A DNA stretch of 34,914 nucleotides from Defluviitaleaceae bacterium (GTDB lineage Bacteria; Bacillota; Clostridia; Lachnospirales; WQUN01). Below the pieces are notes generated by a model, which saw only the letters and a list, made by a program, of their open reading frames with translations, did not search any database and was not told where the DNA came from. How positions within the stretch are numbered: position 1 is the stretch's first letter; the number at the start of each line of letters is the position of its first letter. The position numbers and the translations under genes are program-made. The DNA lies in the NCBI GenBank assembly GCA_009785665.1, contig WQVV01000002.1:1-34914 (forward strand). The letters run 5' to 3'. Of the stretch, positions 25,143-34,779 are shown piece by piece.

Positions 25143-27545
25143 CTAATCCACGCGCCAAACAATGCCGCGTTTATGGTCGGTTATTAGAATTTCGTGAGTG
25201 GTTACTGCAAAGTCCATTAGTCTGCCGTGGGGCAGGGTTATATCTTCTGCTGGGAAGTGTGTTCCACTTGGGTCGCGGGTGTATTCTGGTGAAGCTATGC
25301 CTACTATAGTAAGGGCTTCTCCAGCTACATGTTCATTTGCTTCTATGCGGCGTAAGGTGTTAAAGTCCCATACATACAAATATCCGCTGTGGTAGTCTAA
25401 TCTTTGCGGTGAGTAAAACCTTGGTGAACTGCCATCAATAAAAGCGCGGTCGTTTGCAAGCCCTGCAAAGTTGCGAAGTTCCCCATTTAAATATACTTGA
25501 ATTGCACCAGCGATTGTGTTGCCAATGTACACCGCGCCGCTATTTGAAATTGCTAATGAAGTTGAACCTTCTGGCAAGCGGTAATGCATACTTACATCAT
25601 TGGGGTTGTTGGGGTTGATGGAGCGCAGAAACACCGCGCCAAGTGCCGCATTACGTTCTATGAAGTATAACCGTCCGTTTGTGCAAAACGCAAAATCTTC
25701 AATTGCGGTGTTTCTGGCATCAGCTATAAAAATTTTTTCTAAGCAATCATTTCTTACGCGAGCAATGGCGTATACGTCGCGTTCCTCCAAGTTGACCCAT
25801 GGTGCGGTTTTTATAAACAAATCGTTACCGCTGTGACGTAGCATATCGGCAGTGATAAAAATATACTCGCGTGGAATGGAAATTGTTTCGGTTGTATTGC
25901 CGTCTATGCGGCGGATTACTCCCGCATCAGAAATGTATAATACTCCGCTGGGTGTTGCGGTGATGCTTTCTGGCGAGAAGAAATCCATTGTTGCAAGAGT
26001 ACCGTCTGGTCGCGCTGGGTTGTTCCCAACCGTCCCCGCGAAAATTGAAACTGTACGCCCTATTTGGTATCTTTGCGATATTTCAATTATTCCATGCATT
26101 GGCTCTACTACGCGAACGTCCAGAAGTATATTTCCGTTTCTGTGATTCCCTGCAATGGTAACGCTTCCAATGTTTAAGCCTGTGACGCGGTTGCCATCAA
26201 TGTGGGCGATATTGTTGCCCGTGGGTTGCCATCTTATTTGCGAACTATCTAGCTGGATAGTTTGACCAGTCGGCATTTCTCGAACTATATCAAAAACACT
26301 TGATTGTTGTAAACTTACGTTAATCACATCTGGACGAGAAAAAATTGTTGCCGCGCTTTCCGAAGCAAAGACATTGTACCCAGTAGCAAAACACCCCGCA
26401 GAAGCCACAAGGGAAAAAACAGCCGCCATAGCCGCAAAGCGACGCACTAATAATACACGCGCCATTTTTAGTTTTGCTCCCTTTACTTTTCGCAAGTCTT
26501 CCAACAACACGCCCACGGATTTATAACGCTCATCTGGGTTTACATTCAAACATTTTTGGATAATCTCGCTTAGTTCACGCGAAACATAATTGTCCAAAGC
26601 ATTTTTGTTTTTTTGCGTTGGTAGTTTGCCTGTTGCAAGTTCGTACATAATCACGCCTAGGCTGTAAATATCTGTTCTTGCATCAACGTCCCATTTTTCA
26701 AATCCAATAGGAAGTTGCCCAAAGCGTTCATGCAACACGTCTGCATATTTTTGGACAATTCTTCCGCCAAGCCTACCAAACTGCTCTGGCGCGGCGTATT
26801 TAACCGTAACTGCATTTGATGCATCATCACCAACACGGCGAGATATTCCAAAATCAATTAGCACGAGGCGGTTATCATGCGTTACCATGATATTTGCAGG
26901 TTTTAAATCTAAATGAAAAACCGCTCCAGATTTTAAGTTGTGTAAGTAATTTAACGCTTGGGCAATTTGTTCAAACCATTCCAGTACAATATGATTAAGT
27001 TTTATTGAGGGGCTGATGATTTCATCAAGCGAAACGCCTTCAACCAGTGTTTGAATTAAATACGTACCCTCGGCACGATAAAATACATCTACTATTTTGG
27101 GCAAGCTTACATGATTAAGCAATTTTAGAATATGCTCCTCGCTTGAAAGTTTACCGTACTTGCTTGAAACAAATTTTAGAAACCATTGGTTATCAAGTTT
27201 TTTGTTTCGCACAACAAATGTGCGACTCATTGCGCCCCCGTCAATTTCGTATTCTATGATGTAAGATTCTCTTATAACAGAAGGGTCAAATTCGTTAGTG
27301 TCTAGTATTTCTGTTAAATCATTTGTGCCAAAAGATTTTCCAGCACTTCCAACAGCTGTTGACCTGTTGATTGCTGTGCTTGTGGTAAGCGCGTCAAATG
27401 TTTCTGTTTCTTGTCGCAAAGTTTCTGCGTAAACGCGACTACGCTTGCGAAACGCAATAAGATATACAACAAACACCAACGCAAGCACCGCAAAAAAACC
27501 GCCAACAATAAACAAAATCGTATCTGGGTACATTCCAAATGCCAT
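25143..27545 (-). CDS. Membrane Ser/Thr protein kinase with extracytoplasmic Big2-like and NHL-like beta-propeller regions
   Basis: FHLDLKPANIMVTHDNRLVLIDFGISRR, DARTDIYSLGVIMYELATGKLP; second TM VLLVRRFAAMAAVFSLVASAGC; HIDGNRVTGLNIGSVTIAGN; repeated blade-like LYISDAGVIRRIDGN, LYVWDFNTLRRIEAN, ILITDHKRGIVWRVD. Confidence 0.92.
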   Translation of the reverse strand: MAFGMYPDTILFIVGGFFAVLALVFVVYLIAFRKRSRVYAETLRQETETFDALTTSTAINRSTAVGSAGKSFGTNDLTEILDTNEFDPSVIRESYIIEYEIDGGAMSRTFVVRNKKLDNQWFLKFVSSKYGKLSSEEHILKLLNHVSLPKIVDVFYRAEGTYLIQTLVEGVSLDEIISPSIKLNHIVLEWFEQIAQALNYLHNLKSGAVFHLDLKPANIMVTHDNRLVLIDFGISRRVGDDASNAVTVKYAAPEQFGRLGGRIVQKYADVLHERFGQLPIGFEKWDVDARTDIYSLGVIMYELATGKLPTQKNKNALDNYVSRELSEIIQKCLNVNPDERYKSVGVLLEDLRKVKGAKLKMARVLLVRRFAAMAAVFSLVASAGCFATGYNVFASESAATIFSRPDVINVSLQQSSVFDIVREMPTGQTIQLDSSQIRWQPTGNNIAHIDGNRVTGLNIGSVTIAGNHRNGNILLDVRVVEPMHGIIEISQRYQIGRTVSIFAGTVGNNPARPDGTLATMDFFSPESITATPSGVLYISDAGVIRRIDGNTTETISIPREYIFITADMLRHSGNDLFIKTAPWVNLEERDVYAIARVRNDCLEKIFIADARNTAIEDFAFCTNGRLYFIERNAALGAVFLRSINPNNPNDVSMHYRLPEGSTSLAISNSGAVYIGNTIAGAIQVYLNGELRNFAGLANDRAFIDGSSPRFYSPQRLDYHSGYLYVWDFNTLRRIEANEHVAGEALTIVGIASPEYTRDPSGTHFPAEDITLPHGRLMDFAVTTHEILITDHKRGIVWRVD

Positions 27546-27562
27546 AATTTATCTCCCCCTTA

Positions 27563-27724
27563 GAGCTTGTTTAATATCTCTCGCATGTTGAATTTCCGTG
27601 CGATTTTTTCGCCAATCAAGGAGGGTTTCGCGCCGCGTGCTAGAGGCACGCAAGTGAAATCCCGACGCAGAGTGGCGGAAAAAACGTGCGGGAAGGCAAC
27701 GTGCGAGAGATGTTAAACAGGCTC
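27563..27724. mobile_element. MITE-like ~162-bp palindromic element flanked by TTA
   Basis: Left GAGCTTGTTTAATATCTCTCGCATGTTG... against reverse complement of right GAGCCTGTTTAACATCTCTCGCACGTTG...; pairing continues to near the centre; TTA at 27560-27562 and 27725-27727. Confidence 0.85.
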
Positions 27725-28105
27725 TTATGCTGTAGTCCACCAAAACACACCGCAAAAATCGCCACTTGATAATTCTATGGCGTTAAAACTGTTGTTCCAT
27801 TCGTCCCAAAAACGCATGACTTTCGTTATATTTGCTTGTTCGATACCTATGTTGCACTCCAAATATTGAGTTATGGTACACCTTTCCCAGAACTCTGATT
27901 CCGAAATTTCTGTAGGGCGATATTCTTTATTGTAAAATGGTTCAATCAAAAGCTCATTATCATAATCATACTCTTTAATTGAAGTACATATATGCCCAAA
28001 CTCATTAAGGCTTTGATATTCGTCTTTATTAGCGTGAAAAATAATAGCATTTGATTCAATATCAAGTGTTTGTAATGTTTTGCTGTCTACTTCAATCCAC
28101 TTCAT
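27725..28105 (-). CDS. Hypothetical protein
   Basis: MKWIEVDSKTLQTLDIESNAIIF...; its TAA stop coincides with the TTA flank of the palindromic element. Confidence 0.65.
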   Translation of the reverse strand: MKWIEVDSKTLQTLDIESNAIIFHANKDEYQSLNEFGHICTSIKEYDYDNELLIEPFYNKEYRPTEISESEFWERCTITQYLECNIGIEQANITKVMRFWDEWNNSFNAIELSSGDFCGVFWWTTA

Positions 28106-28244
28106 GAATATCACTCTCATTTATCTTCATATTTAATCGCCATAAACCAAACAGCTTTCCTACAATTTCTGTAATTATTTCGTTGTGTCGGCCAAGCGTT
28201 CCCATTTCCATAAAAGAATCCATGGCATTACCTTCCTTCGATTA

Positions 28245-29030
28245 TCAAATTTGCACAGAAGACGGCGGAATCCCTTTGTGTTTTTTAAACAGCCTGCTAA
28301 AGTAAAAAACATCAGTGAAGCCGCAATGTTGCGCTACTTCGGTTACGTTCATTTTGCCTGCGCGTAGCAGGTCTTCTGCTTGGTTTATACGGATTGTGTT
28401 TAGATAGTCGCGGAAGGTTACTCTTGTTTCTCGTTTGAAAAGAGTTCCGAAGTAGACGGGGTTTAGCGAAACTGACGACGCTACTGCGGAAATCGTCAAG
28501 TGTTCGGCGTAGTTTTCTGTTATATATCTGATTGCCTGTTTTACGCGTGGGTCGAATTGATATGTGTCAACTTCGTATACTAGAATTTCCATAAAGCGTT
28601 GCATTACCAACATGAAGCGCGCCCTTACGCGCATTTCGTAACCTTGAGTTTTGGAAAGAAATTCTTCATTTAATTTGCGATAATGAGAGATTAAATCGTT
28701 GTGAATACCCACCTTTGAATGAACAGGCAATGGCACGGTAGTTTCTTCACCTGTTAGGGTGAACAGATTAAAATTTGCGGCATAGCATTCAAATTTTGCA
28801 GGGTCGCTACTGGTTGCCGACCTCTCCGAGCCTGTTGGAATACATAATAAATCACCCTCTTCCACCAGAACTTTTTGGCGGTTGATGGTGTATGTGGCTT
28901 GTCCACCTACGATATAGGTCATGTCGATATAGTTTGTTCTTTTGTATTCAATCATCCAATCGGGTGTGCTTATTCGATGATTGAAATAATCGACAGTTGG
29001 TATGCTATTTTTAAAAATATCCAGTTCCAT
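28245..29030 (-). CDS. AraC-family transcriptional regulator with N-terminal cupin
   Basis: C-terminal HTH LTISAVASSVSLNPVYFGTLFKRETRVTFRDYLNTIRINQAEDLL...VTEVAQHCGFTDVFYFSRLFKKHKGIPPSS; start MELDIFKN after GGGGGAAATCAT. Confidence 0.93.
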   Translation of the reverse strand: MELDIFKNSIPTVDYFNHRISTPDWMIEYKRTNYIDMTYIVGGQATYTINRQKVLVEEGDLLCIPTGSERSATSSDPAKFECYAANFNLFTLTGEETTVPLPVHSKVGIHNDLISHYRKLNEEFLSKTQGYEMRVRARFMLVMQRFMEILVYEVDTYQFDPRVKQAIRYITENYAEHLTISAVASSVSLNPVYFGTLFKRETRVTFRDYLNTIRINQAEDLLRAGKMNVTEVAQHCGFTDVFYFSRLFKKHKGIPPSSVQI

Positions 29031-29156
29031 ATGATTTCCCCCGATGAATCCGCGTGGAATATTTTCAAAACACAAACTTTCCTTATCTTATCCATGTTTG
29101 GTGCTTCCTGTCAAGTTTATACTTTTGACATAATCTTAGTGAAAGTAGTTGGTGTA

Positions 29157-31082
29157 ATGAAAAAAAATAGTTTTGCGTACAGCGCATGGTTTCAGCCTAT
29201 GGGAGATTTTTCACGGGAAAATGCAAGTACTAACACATTGTATTTTGCGGAAGAAGAATTTCGCAAAGGTTTAGAACTTCTTGGGGCGGAAAAAGCTAAT
29301 GTGATTTTTGAAATTAATTCCGACCTGCCCAAGGAAGGTTTTGAAATAAAAAGCGTAGAGGGCGGCGTTAAAATAAATGGCGGTTGCGAAAGTGGTTTGC
29401 TTTATGGGGCTTATAACTTGCTGTTCCGTCTGAAGCGGGGGGAATCGTGCGAAAATTTGGACGTTTCGGATAGCCCCGCTGTTTCTATGCGTATTCTAAA
29501 TCATTGGGACAATGGTGATGGTAGCGTTGAGCGTGGGTATTCTGGAAACTCGCTGTTTTGGAAAGATGGGAAAATCGGTTATGACTTAGAGCGTTTGCGC
29601 GATTATGCGCGTTTGCTTGCAAGCGTTGGGATTAATCAGATTAGCGTGAATAATGTTAATGTGCGTTTGCAAACCGCAAAGCTTCTAACAGACGAGGGTT
29701 TGCCCGATTTAGTGAAGGTTGCGGAAGTTTTCCGTCCATTTGGGATTAAGTTGATTATTTCCGTGCATTTTGATAGCCCTGTTTGGCTAGGTGGCTTAAA
29801 AACTTCCGACCCTGCCGACGAAAAAGTTGCCCTATTCTGGAATGAAGCGGCGGCGCGAGTTTACAAAGCTATTCCCGACCTTGCAGGGTTTTTAGTAAAA
29901 GCGGATTCGGAATTTCAAAGCGGGCCAAATGCGTTTGGGCATACTCAAGATGTTGGCGCGAATGTAATTGCAAAAGCCCTCGCGCCCCACGGCGGAACGC
30001 TTTATTGGCGTTGTTTCATTTACAATTGCTTGCAAGATTGGCGCGATACTGTAACCGACCGTCCGAAAGCAGCGTATGATACCTTCTTCCCAATTGATGG
30101 GGAGTTTGACAAAAACGTAATTTTGCAGGTGAAGCATGGGCCTTCGGATTTCCAAGTGCGTGAGCCTAATTCGCCATTGCTTGGCGCAATGAAAAACACT
30201 CCCGAGGCATTGGAGTTTCAAATTTCGCAAGAATACACTGGTCAGCAAAAAGATTTATATGCATGGGCTGTGCAATGGGAAGAAGTTTTTAATCAGCCGT
30301 TTAATGAAACTCGTACTACTCGCGATTTAGTTGGGCAGGAAGTAAACGCGATTGTTGCAGTGTCCAACACAGGCAATGACGAAAACTGGTGCGGGCATTT
30401 GCTTGCGCAAGCAAATTTATATGCCTTCGGGCGTATGGCGTGGAATCCCGCGATTACCGCGAAGGAAGTTACAGCGGAATGGGTGTCACTTACATTCGGA
30501 AGCTCGCCATTTGTGTCGGCTGATGCGTATGAGCCAATTTTGAAAATGATGCTTGCGTCCCGCCATGTCTATGAAAAATATAACGCACCATTAGGAATTT
30601 GCTGGATGGTTTATGTGCATCATCACTACGGGCCAAGCGTGGACGGTTACGAATACACAAAATGGGGAACGTATCACCGCGCCGACCATAAGGCTATAGG
30701 CGTAGACCGCACGCGCAAAGGCACGGGCTACACTGCGCAGTATCAGCCGTATGTTCGCGACTTATACGAAAATCTTGAAACTTGCCCAGAAGAAATGGTG
30801 TTGTACTTCCATCGTCTACCATACGATTACAAACTAAAAGATGGACGCACCATGCTTCAATACATCTACGACACGCATTTTGAAGGTGTGGAAGGCGTAG
30901 AGGGCTTTATCAAAACATGGGAATCCCTCAAAGGAAAAATGCCAGATGATGCTTATGAATCTGTACGCACACGTTTGGACATGCAGCTTGATAATGCTTG
31001 CGAATGGCGCGACGTAATCAACACATATTTCTTTAGAAAAACGGGAATTGCCGACAATAAGGGACGGAGGATTTATCCATGA
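29157..31082 (+). CDS. aguA: GH67 alpha-glucuronidase
   Basis: AYSAWFQP N-terminus, MRILNHWDNGDGSVERGYSGNSLFW, QVKHGPSDFQVREPNSPLLGAM, QEYTGQQKDLYAWAVQWEEVF. Confidence 0.92.
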   Translation: MKKNSFAYSAWFQPMGDFSRENASTNTLYFAEEEFRKGLELLGAEKANVIFEINSDLPKEGFEIKSVEGGVKINGGCESGLLYGAYNLLFRLKRGESCENLDVSDSPAVSMRILNHWDNGDGSVERGYSGNSLFWKDGKIGYDLERLRDYARLLASVGINQISVNNVNVRLQTAKLLTDEGLPDLVKVAEVFRPFGIKLIISVHFDSPVWLGGLKTSDPADEKVALFWNEAAARVYKAIPDLAGFLVKADSEFQSGPNAFGHTQDVGANVIAKALAPHGGTLYWRCFIYNCLQDWRDTVTDRPKAAYDTFFPIDGEFDKNVILQVKHGPSDFQVREPNSPLLGAMKNTPEALEFQISQEYTGQQKDLYAWAVQWEEVFNQPFNETRTTRDLVGQEVNAIVAVSNTGNDENWCGHLLAQANLYAFGRMAWNPAITAKEVTAEWVSLTFGSSPFVSADAYEPILKMMLASRHVYEKYNAPLGICWMVYVHHHYGPSVDGYEYTKWGTYHRADHKAIGVDRTRKGTGYTAQYQPYVRDLYENLETCPEEMVLYFHRLPYDYKLKDGRTMLQYIYDTHFEGVEGVEGFIKTWESLKGKMPDDAYESVRTRLDMQLDNACEWRDVINTYFFRKTGIADNKGRRIYP

Positions 31083-32938
31083 GTATGAACACGAGTATGA
31101 TAAAACTTCCGAAAATTTTCAGTGACGGTATGGTTTTGGGGAAAACTGCGAAGGTTTGGGGCTGGGCTTCCCCTTCGCAGATTGTTACGGCTTCTTTTCT
31201 GGGCAAAAATTACGAAGCAACCGCAGACGAAACGGGACGGTTTACTTTCACGTTTACCGCTGAACAATTCGGCGGTGGGCATACCCTTACGATTGGTGAT
31301 ACTGTTATCAATGATGTGCATATCGGTCGGGTATGGTTTTGCGGTGGGCAATCTAATATGGAAGGCCCAATCAGCCGCACGCGCTTATCTCTTGGTGAGT
31401 ACGTTGTTGACGACCCACGTATTCGTATTTTTCAAGCGGAGAAAGGTTTAAATTTTGTTGAACCCGAAAAAGACGTAAACGGAAAATGGAACACCGCCAC
31501 GGGCGATTTTTTAGATAATATGTATGCAGTGCCGTATTTTTTTGCGCGTTCGATTTTGGAATCGCTTCCCGACGACAACGCGCCAATAGGGCTAGTTTGC
31601 ACCCCATCAGGCGGAACACCCATGGAAGGCTGGCTTCCAGAGGAAATAGTCAGCGACTTCCCCGATATTCACAAAACGCTAAAACCTTTGCAAGAACCAA
31701 ATTTCGTAGAAAAAACCACCGCTGAAAAAGATAAACCAATTCAAGAATGGCATAAGAAACTACGCGAAAATGACAAAGGTCTTACGGAAAATTGGCAATC
31801 CCCCGACTATGATGATAGCAACTGGCAATCCCGCGCCTTACTAGACCCCACAGGCTCGCCAAAACACGGCGTTGTGTGGTTGCGTCGGAAGTTTGTTTTC
31901 CCCAAAGTTGATGGTGCTGTAATATTAAACTTAGGACGCTTTGAAAATAGCGTCACGGTTTATATCAATGGCAAGGAAGTTATAAACATAGGGTATTCGT
32001 ATCCACCTTGCAGATGCAAAATTCCCACAGGATTACTTCGTGAAGGTGAAAATACAATTGCTGTGCGTATCGTTGGTGATGGTGGAAATCCTATAGCGAT
32101 TGCAGGTAAGGAATACGCTTTACTACACGGAAGCGGGCGTGTGAATTTCCTTTTAGGCAACTGGAAATGGCGCGTTGGCGCGGAACTTGAACAATGTCCA
32201 TCTGGAGTGTGGTTTTATGGTTATCCATGCGGCGTTTATAATTTCATGCTTGCGCCGCTTTTGGGTTACTCCGTGGACGGGCTTCTTTGGTATCAAGGCG
32301 AATCAAACACGGGAAATCCGAAACCTTTCAAGGAGCTTTTCACCGCATTTGTGAAGCACATGCGAAAGCATTTTGGAGAAGACTTGCCAGTTATTTTCAC
32401 GCAACTGCCGAACTACATTGACCCCAATAATTTTGTGAGAGCAGGCGGCGTAGGCGACCCTGGCGAAAACTGGGCGGCATTACGCGAGCGTCAGCGGCAA
32501 TGCTTGGATATTCCCAACACCGCAATGGCAGTAACAATCGACTGCGGCGATTACAACGACCTTCACCCAACAGATAAAAAAACTGTAGGCGATAGACTCG
32601 CGCTACATGCACGCCGATTAGTGTACAACGAAAACATAGTTTCCGACGGCCCAATAGTAGAACGCGTGGAGTTCAACAAAAAAGAAGAAAAAATAATCGT
32701 GCATTTCAAGCATAAAGAAGGGCTTTGGGCAAAGGGTGGACACCCAATTTTAAGAATCGAAGACCATGACGATAGCATTCATAATCGCCACGCCGCGATT
32801 ATAAACGAAACTCTGGTAGCAGACGCACGCGGTCTGCGCCCCTCATTCGTGAGTTTTGGCTGGGCAGATTGCCCTTCTGTTGTTGTGTACAACGCTTATT
32901 GCATTCCCGCATCACCCTTCGAGGAGGAAGTAAAATGA
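31079..32938 (+). CDS. SGNH/SASA-type carbohydrate acetylesterase with inserted jelly-roll-like domain
   Basis: VWFCGGQSNMEGP, insert WLRRKFVFP...LNLGRFENSVTVYINGKEV, LLWYQGESNTGNP, DCGDYNDLHPTDKKTVGDRLA. Confidence 0.88.
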   Translation: MSMNTSMIKLPKIFSDGMVLGKTAKVWGWASPSQIVTASFLGKNYEATADETGRFTFTFTAEQFGGGHTLTIGDTVINDVHIGRVWFCGGQSNMEGPISRTRLSLGEYVVDDPRIRIFQAEKGLNFVEPEKDVNGKWNTATGDFLDNMYAVPYFFARSILESLPDDNAPIGLVCTPSGGTPMEGWLPEEIVSDFPDIHKTLKPLQEPNFVEKTTAEKDKPIQEWHKKLRENDKGLTENWQSPDYDDSNWQSRALLDPTGSPKHGVVWLRRKFVFPKVDGAVILNLGRFENSVTVYINGKEVINIGYSYPPCRCKIPTGLLREGENTIAVRIVGDGGNPIAIAGKEYALLHGSGRVNFLLGNWKWRVGAELEQCPSGVWFYGYPCGVYNFMLAPLLGYSVDGLLWYQGESNTGNPKPFKELFTAFVKHMRKHFGEDLPVIFTQLPNYIDPNNFVRAGGVGDPGENWAALRERQRQCLDIPNTAMAVTIDCGDYNDLHPTDKKTVGDRLALHARRLVYNENIVSDGPIVERVEFNKKEEKIIVHFKHKEGLWAKGGHPILRIEDHDDSIHNRHAAIINETLVADARGLRPSFVSFGWADCPSVVVYNAYCIPASPFEEEVK

Positions 32939-34746
32939 TACTACCGTCGTTTTTCTCGCAGGGAATGGTAATCGGCAAAACCGCCGAAATTTGGGGCTGG
33001 ACAACTCCAAATGAAACCATAACTGCGCAATTCATAGGCAAAAACTACGAAGCAAAAGCCGACAATAACGGATTATTTCAATTCACCCTAACCGCTCCAG
33101 AATACGGCGGCTCGCACACCTTAACCATTGGCGATAAGGTAATCACCGACGTTCAAATAGGGCGAGTATGGTTATGCGGTGGTCAATCCAACATGGAAGA
33201 ACGCATTCTTCGCGAAAAATTCCAATCCCCCGAAGATGTAGCAGACGACCCACGCATTCGGGTTTTCCAAGTGGAAAAAGGAATGAATTTTAACAATCCC
33301 GAAAAAGATGTAAACGGCAAATGGCAAGCCGCAACAGGCGATTTTTTGAATGACATCTACGCCACACCGTATTTTTTCGCGAGAAAATTACTGGAGGGGC
33401 TAGATGATAATATACCAATCGGGCTAATTTGCGCCCCCGCAGGCGGCACTCCCATAGAAGGCTGGCTTCCAGAAGAAATATTGCGCGAGTTCCCCGAATA
33501 TCATCAATCGCTAATACAAGTACAAGACCCCGACTTCATGCCAAAATCCCAAAAAGAAGCCGAAACAATAAAAAACGCATGGGTAGCAGAATTGCATAAA
33601 AAAGACCTAGGCACAGCCGAAAACTGGCCCAGCCCAGAATACAACGATAGCAACTGGGAATCACGCACCCTACTAGACGCAACAGACTTCCCAGAAAGAG
33701 GTTCTGTCTGGCTAAGAAAACGCATCACTCTAACCGAGGATTTCCTAGGAAATGATAACGCAACCCTAAACCTAGGACGCGCCGAAGACAGCATAACCGT
33801 ATATGTAAACGGCAAAGAAGTAACCCATATATACTACATGTACCCGCCCTGCATATGCACCATTCCAAAAAATCTGCTAACCGCTGGCGAAAACACAATA
33901 GCCCTGCGAGTAGTAGGCGAGGCACGCCATCCCGCAATAGTACAGGGCAAGGAATACTATCTATCCACGCCACAAGGCAAAATAAATCTAAACAACGAAT
34001 GGAAATACAAAAAAGGCGCGGAAATGCAAACCTTCCAGCTACCCGATTCATGGTTTTTTGGCCGACCATGCGGCGTGTATAATTACATGCTTGCGCCACT
34101 ACTGGGCTACTCCATAGAAGGGCTAATCTGGTATCAAGGCGAGTCTAACGCAAAAAAGCCCGAAGATTACAAAACTTTATTCACAGCATTCGTGAATCAC
34201 TTCCGCAAAAATTTTGGGGAAGTCCCGATAATTTTCACCCAACTAGCCAACTACATGGACCCCAACTATCCCGCACACGAAGAACGCTGGGCAAGAGTTC
34301 GCGAACAACAACGCCAATGCCAAGAAATCCCCAACGCAGCAATGGCAGTAACAATAGACTGCGGCGAGTACAACGACCTTCACCCCTACGACAAAAAAAC
34401 AGTAGGCGAACGCCTAGCCCTACAAGCCCTGCGTCTAGCCTACAAAAAACCAATAACCTCCGAAGGCCCAGTTGTTACCCACGCAACCCTAGACAATGGC
34501 AACCTACAAATTCATTTCAAAAACGCCCAAACCCTATGGACAAAAAACGGCTATCCCCAACTAGAAATAATCGACGAAAACAACCAAACCCACACATTCT
34601 ACGCCACAATAAAAAAAGAAATCCTAACAACCCAAATAGGCAAAATAATCCCAAAAAAAATACGCCATAACCACACAGACTGCCCTTCCGTAATACTATA
34701 CAACGCTTACGGTCTACCAGCATCACCGTTTGAGTTGCATATGTGA
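32935..34746 (+). CDS. Second SGNH/SASA-type carbohydrate acetylesterase, tandem paralogue
   Basis: VWLCGGQSNMEER, LNLGRAEDSITVYVNGKEV, LIWYQGESNAKKP, DCGEYNDLHPYDKKTVGERLA; ATGA overlap with the upstream paralogue. Confidence 0.88.
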   Translation: MILPSFFSQGMVIGKTAEIWGWTTPNETITAQFIGKNYEAKADNNGLFQFTLTAPEYGGSHTLTIGDKVITDVQIGRVWLCGGQSNMEERILREKFQSPEDVADDPRIRVFQVEKGMNFNNPEKDVNGKWQAATGDFLNDIYATPYFFARKLLEGLDDNIPIGLICAPAGGTPIEGWLPEEILREFPEYHQSLIQVQDPDFMPKSQKEAETIKNAWVAELHKKDLGTAENWPSPEYNDSNWESRTLLDATDFPERGSVWLRKRITLTEDFLGNDNATLNLGRAEDSITVYVNGKEVTHIYYMYPPCICTIPKNLLTAGENTIALRVVGEARHPAIVQGKEYYLSTPQGKINLNNEWKYKKGAEMQTFQLPDSWFFGRPCGVYNYMLAPLLGYSIEGLIWYQGESNAKKPEDYKTLFTAFVNHFRKNFGEVPIIFTQLANYMDPNYPAHEERWARVREQQRQCQEIPNAAMAVTIDCGEYNDLHPYDKKTVGERLALQALRLAYKKPITSEGPVVTHATLDNGNLQIHFKNAQTLWTKNGYPQLEIIDENNQTHTFYATIKKEILTTQIGKIIPKKIRHNHTDCPSVILYNAYGLPASPFELHM

Positions 34747-34779
34747 GGAAAGAAAAAGTAGTGGCAACACGCCCTATTA

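Noticed and set aside
27549-27755. 68-aa minus-strand ORF over the palindromic element
   Set aside because: Produced by the MITE-like palindrome; no independent evidence for translation.
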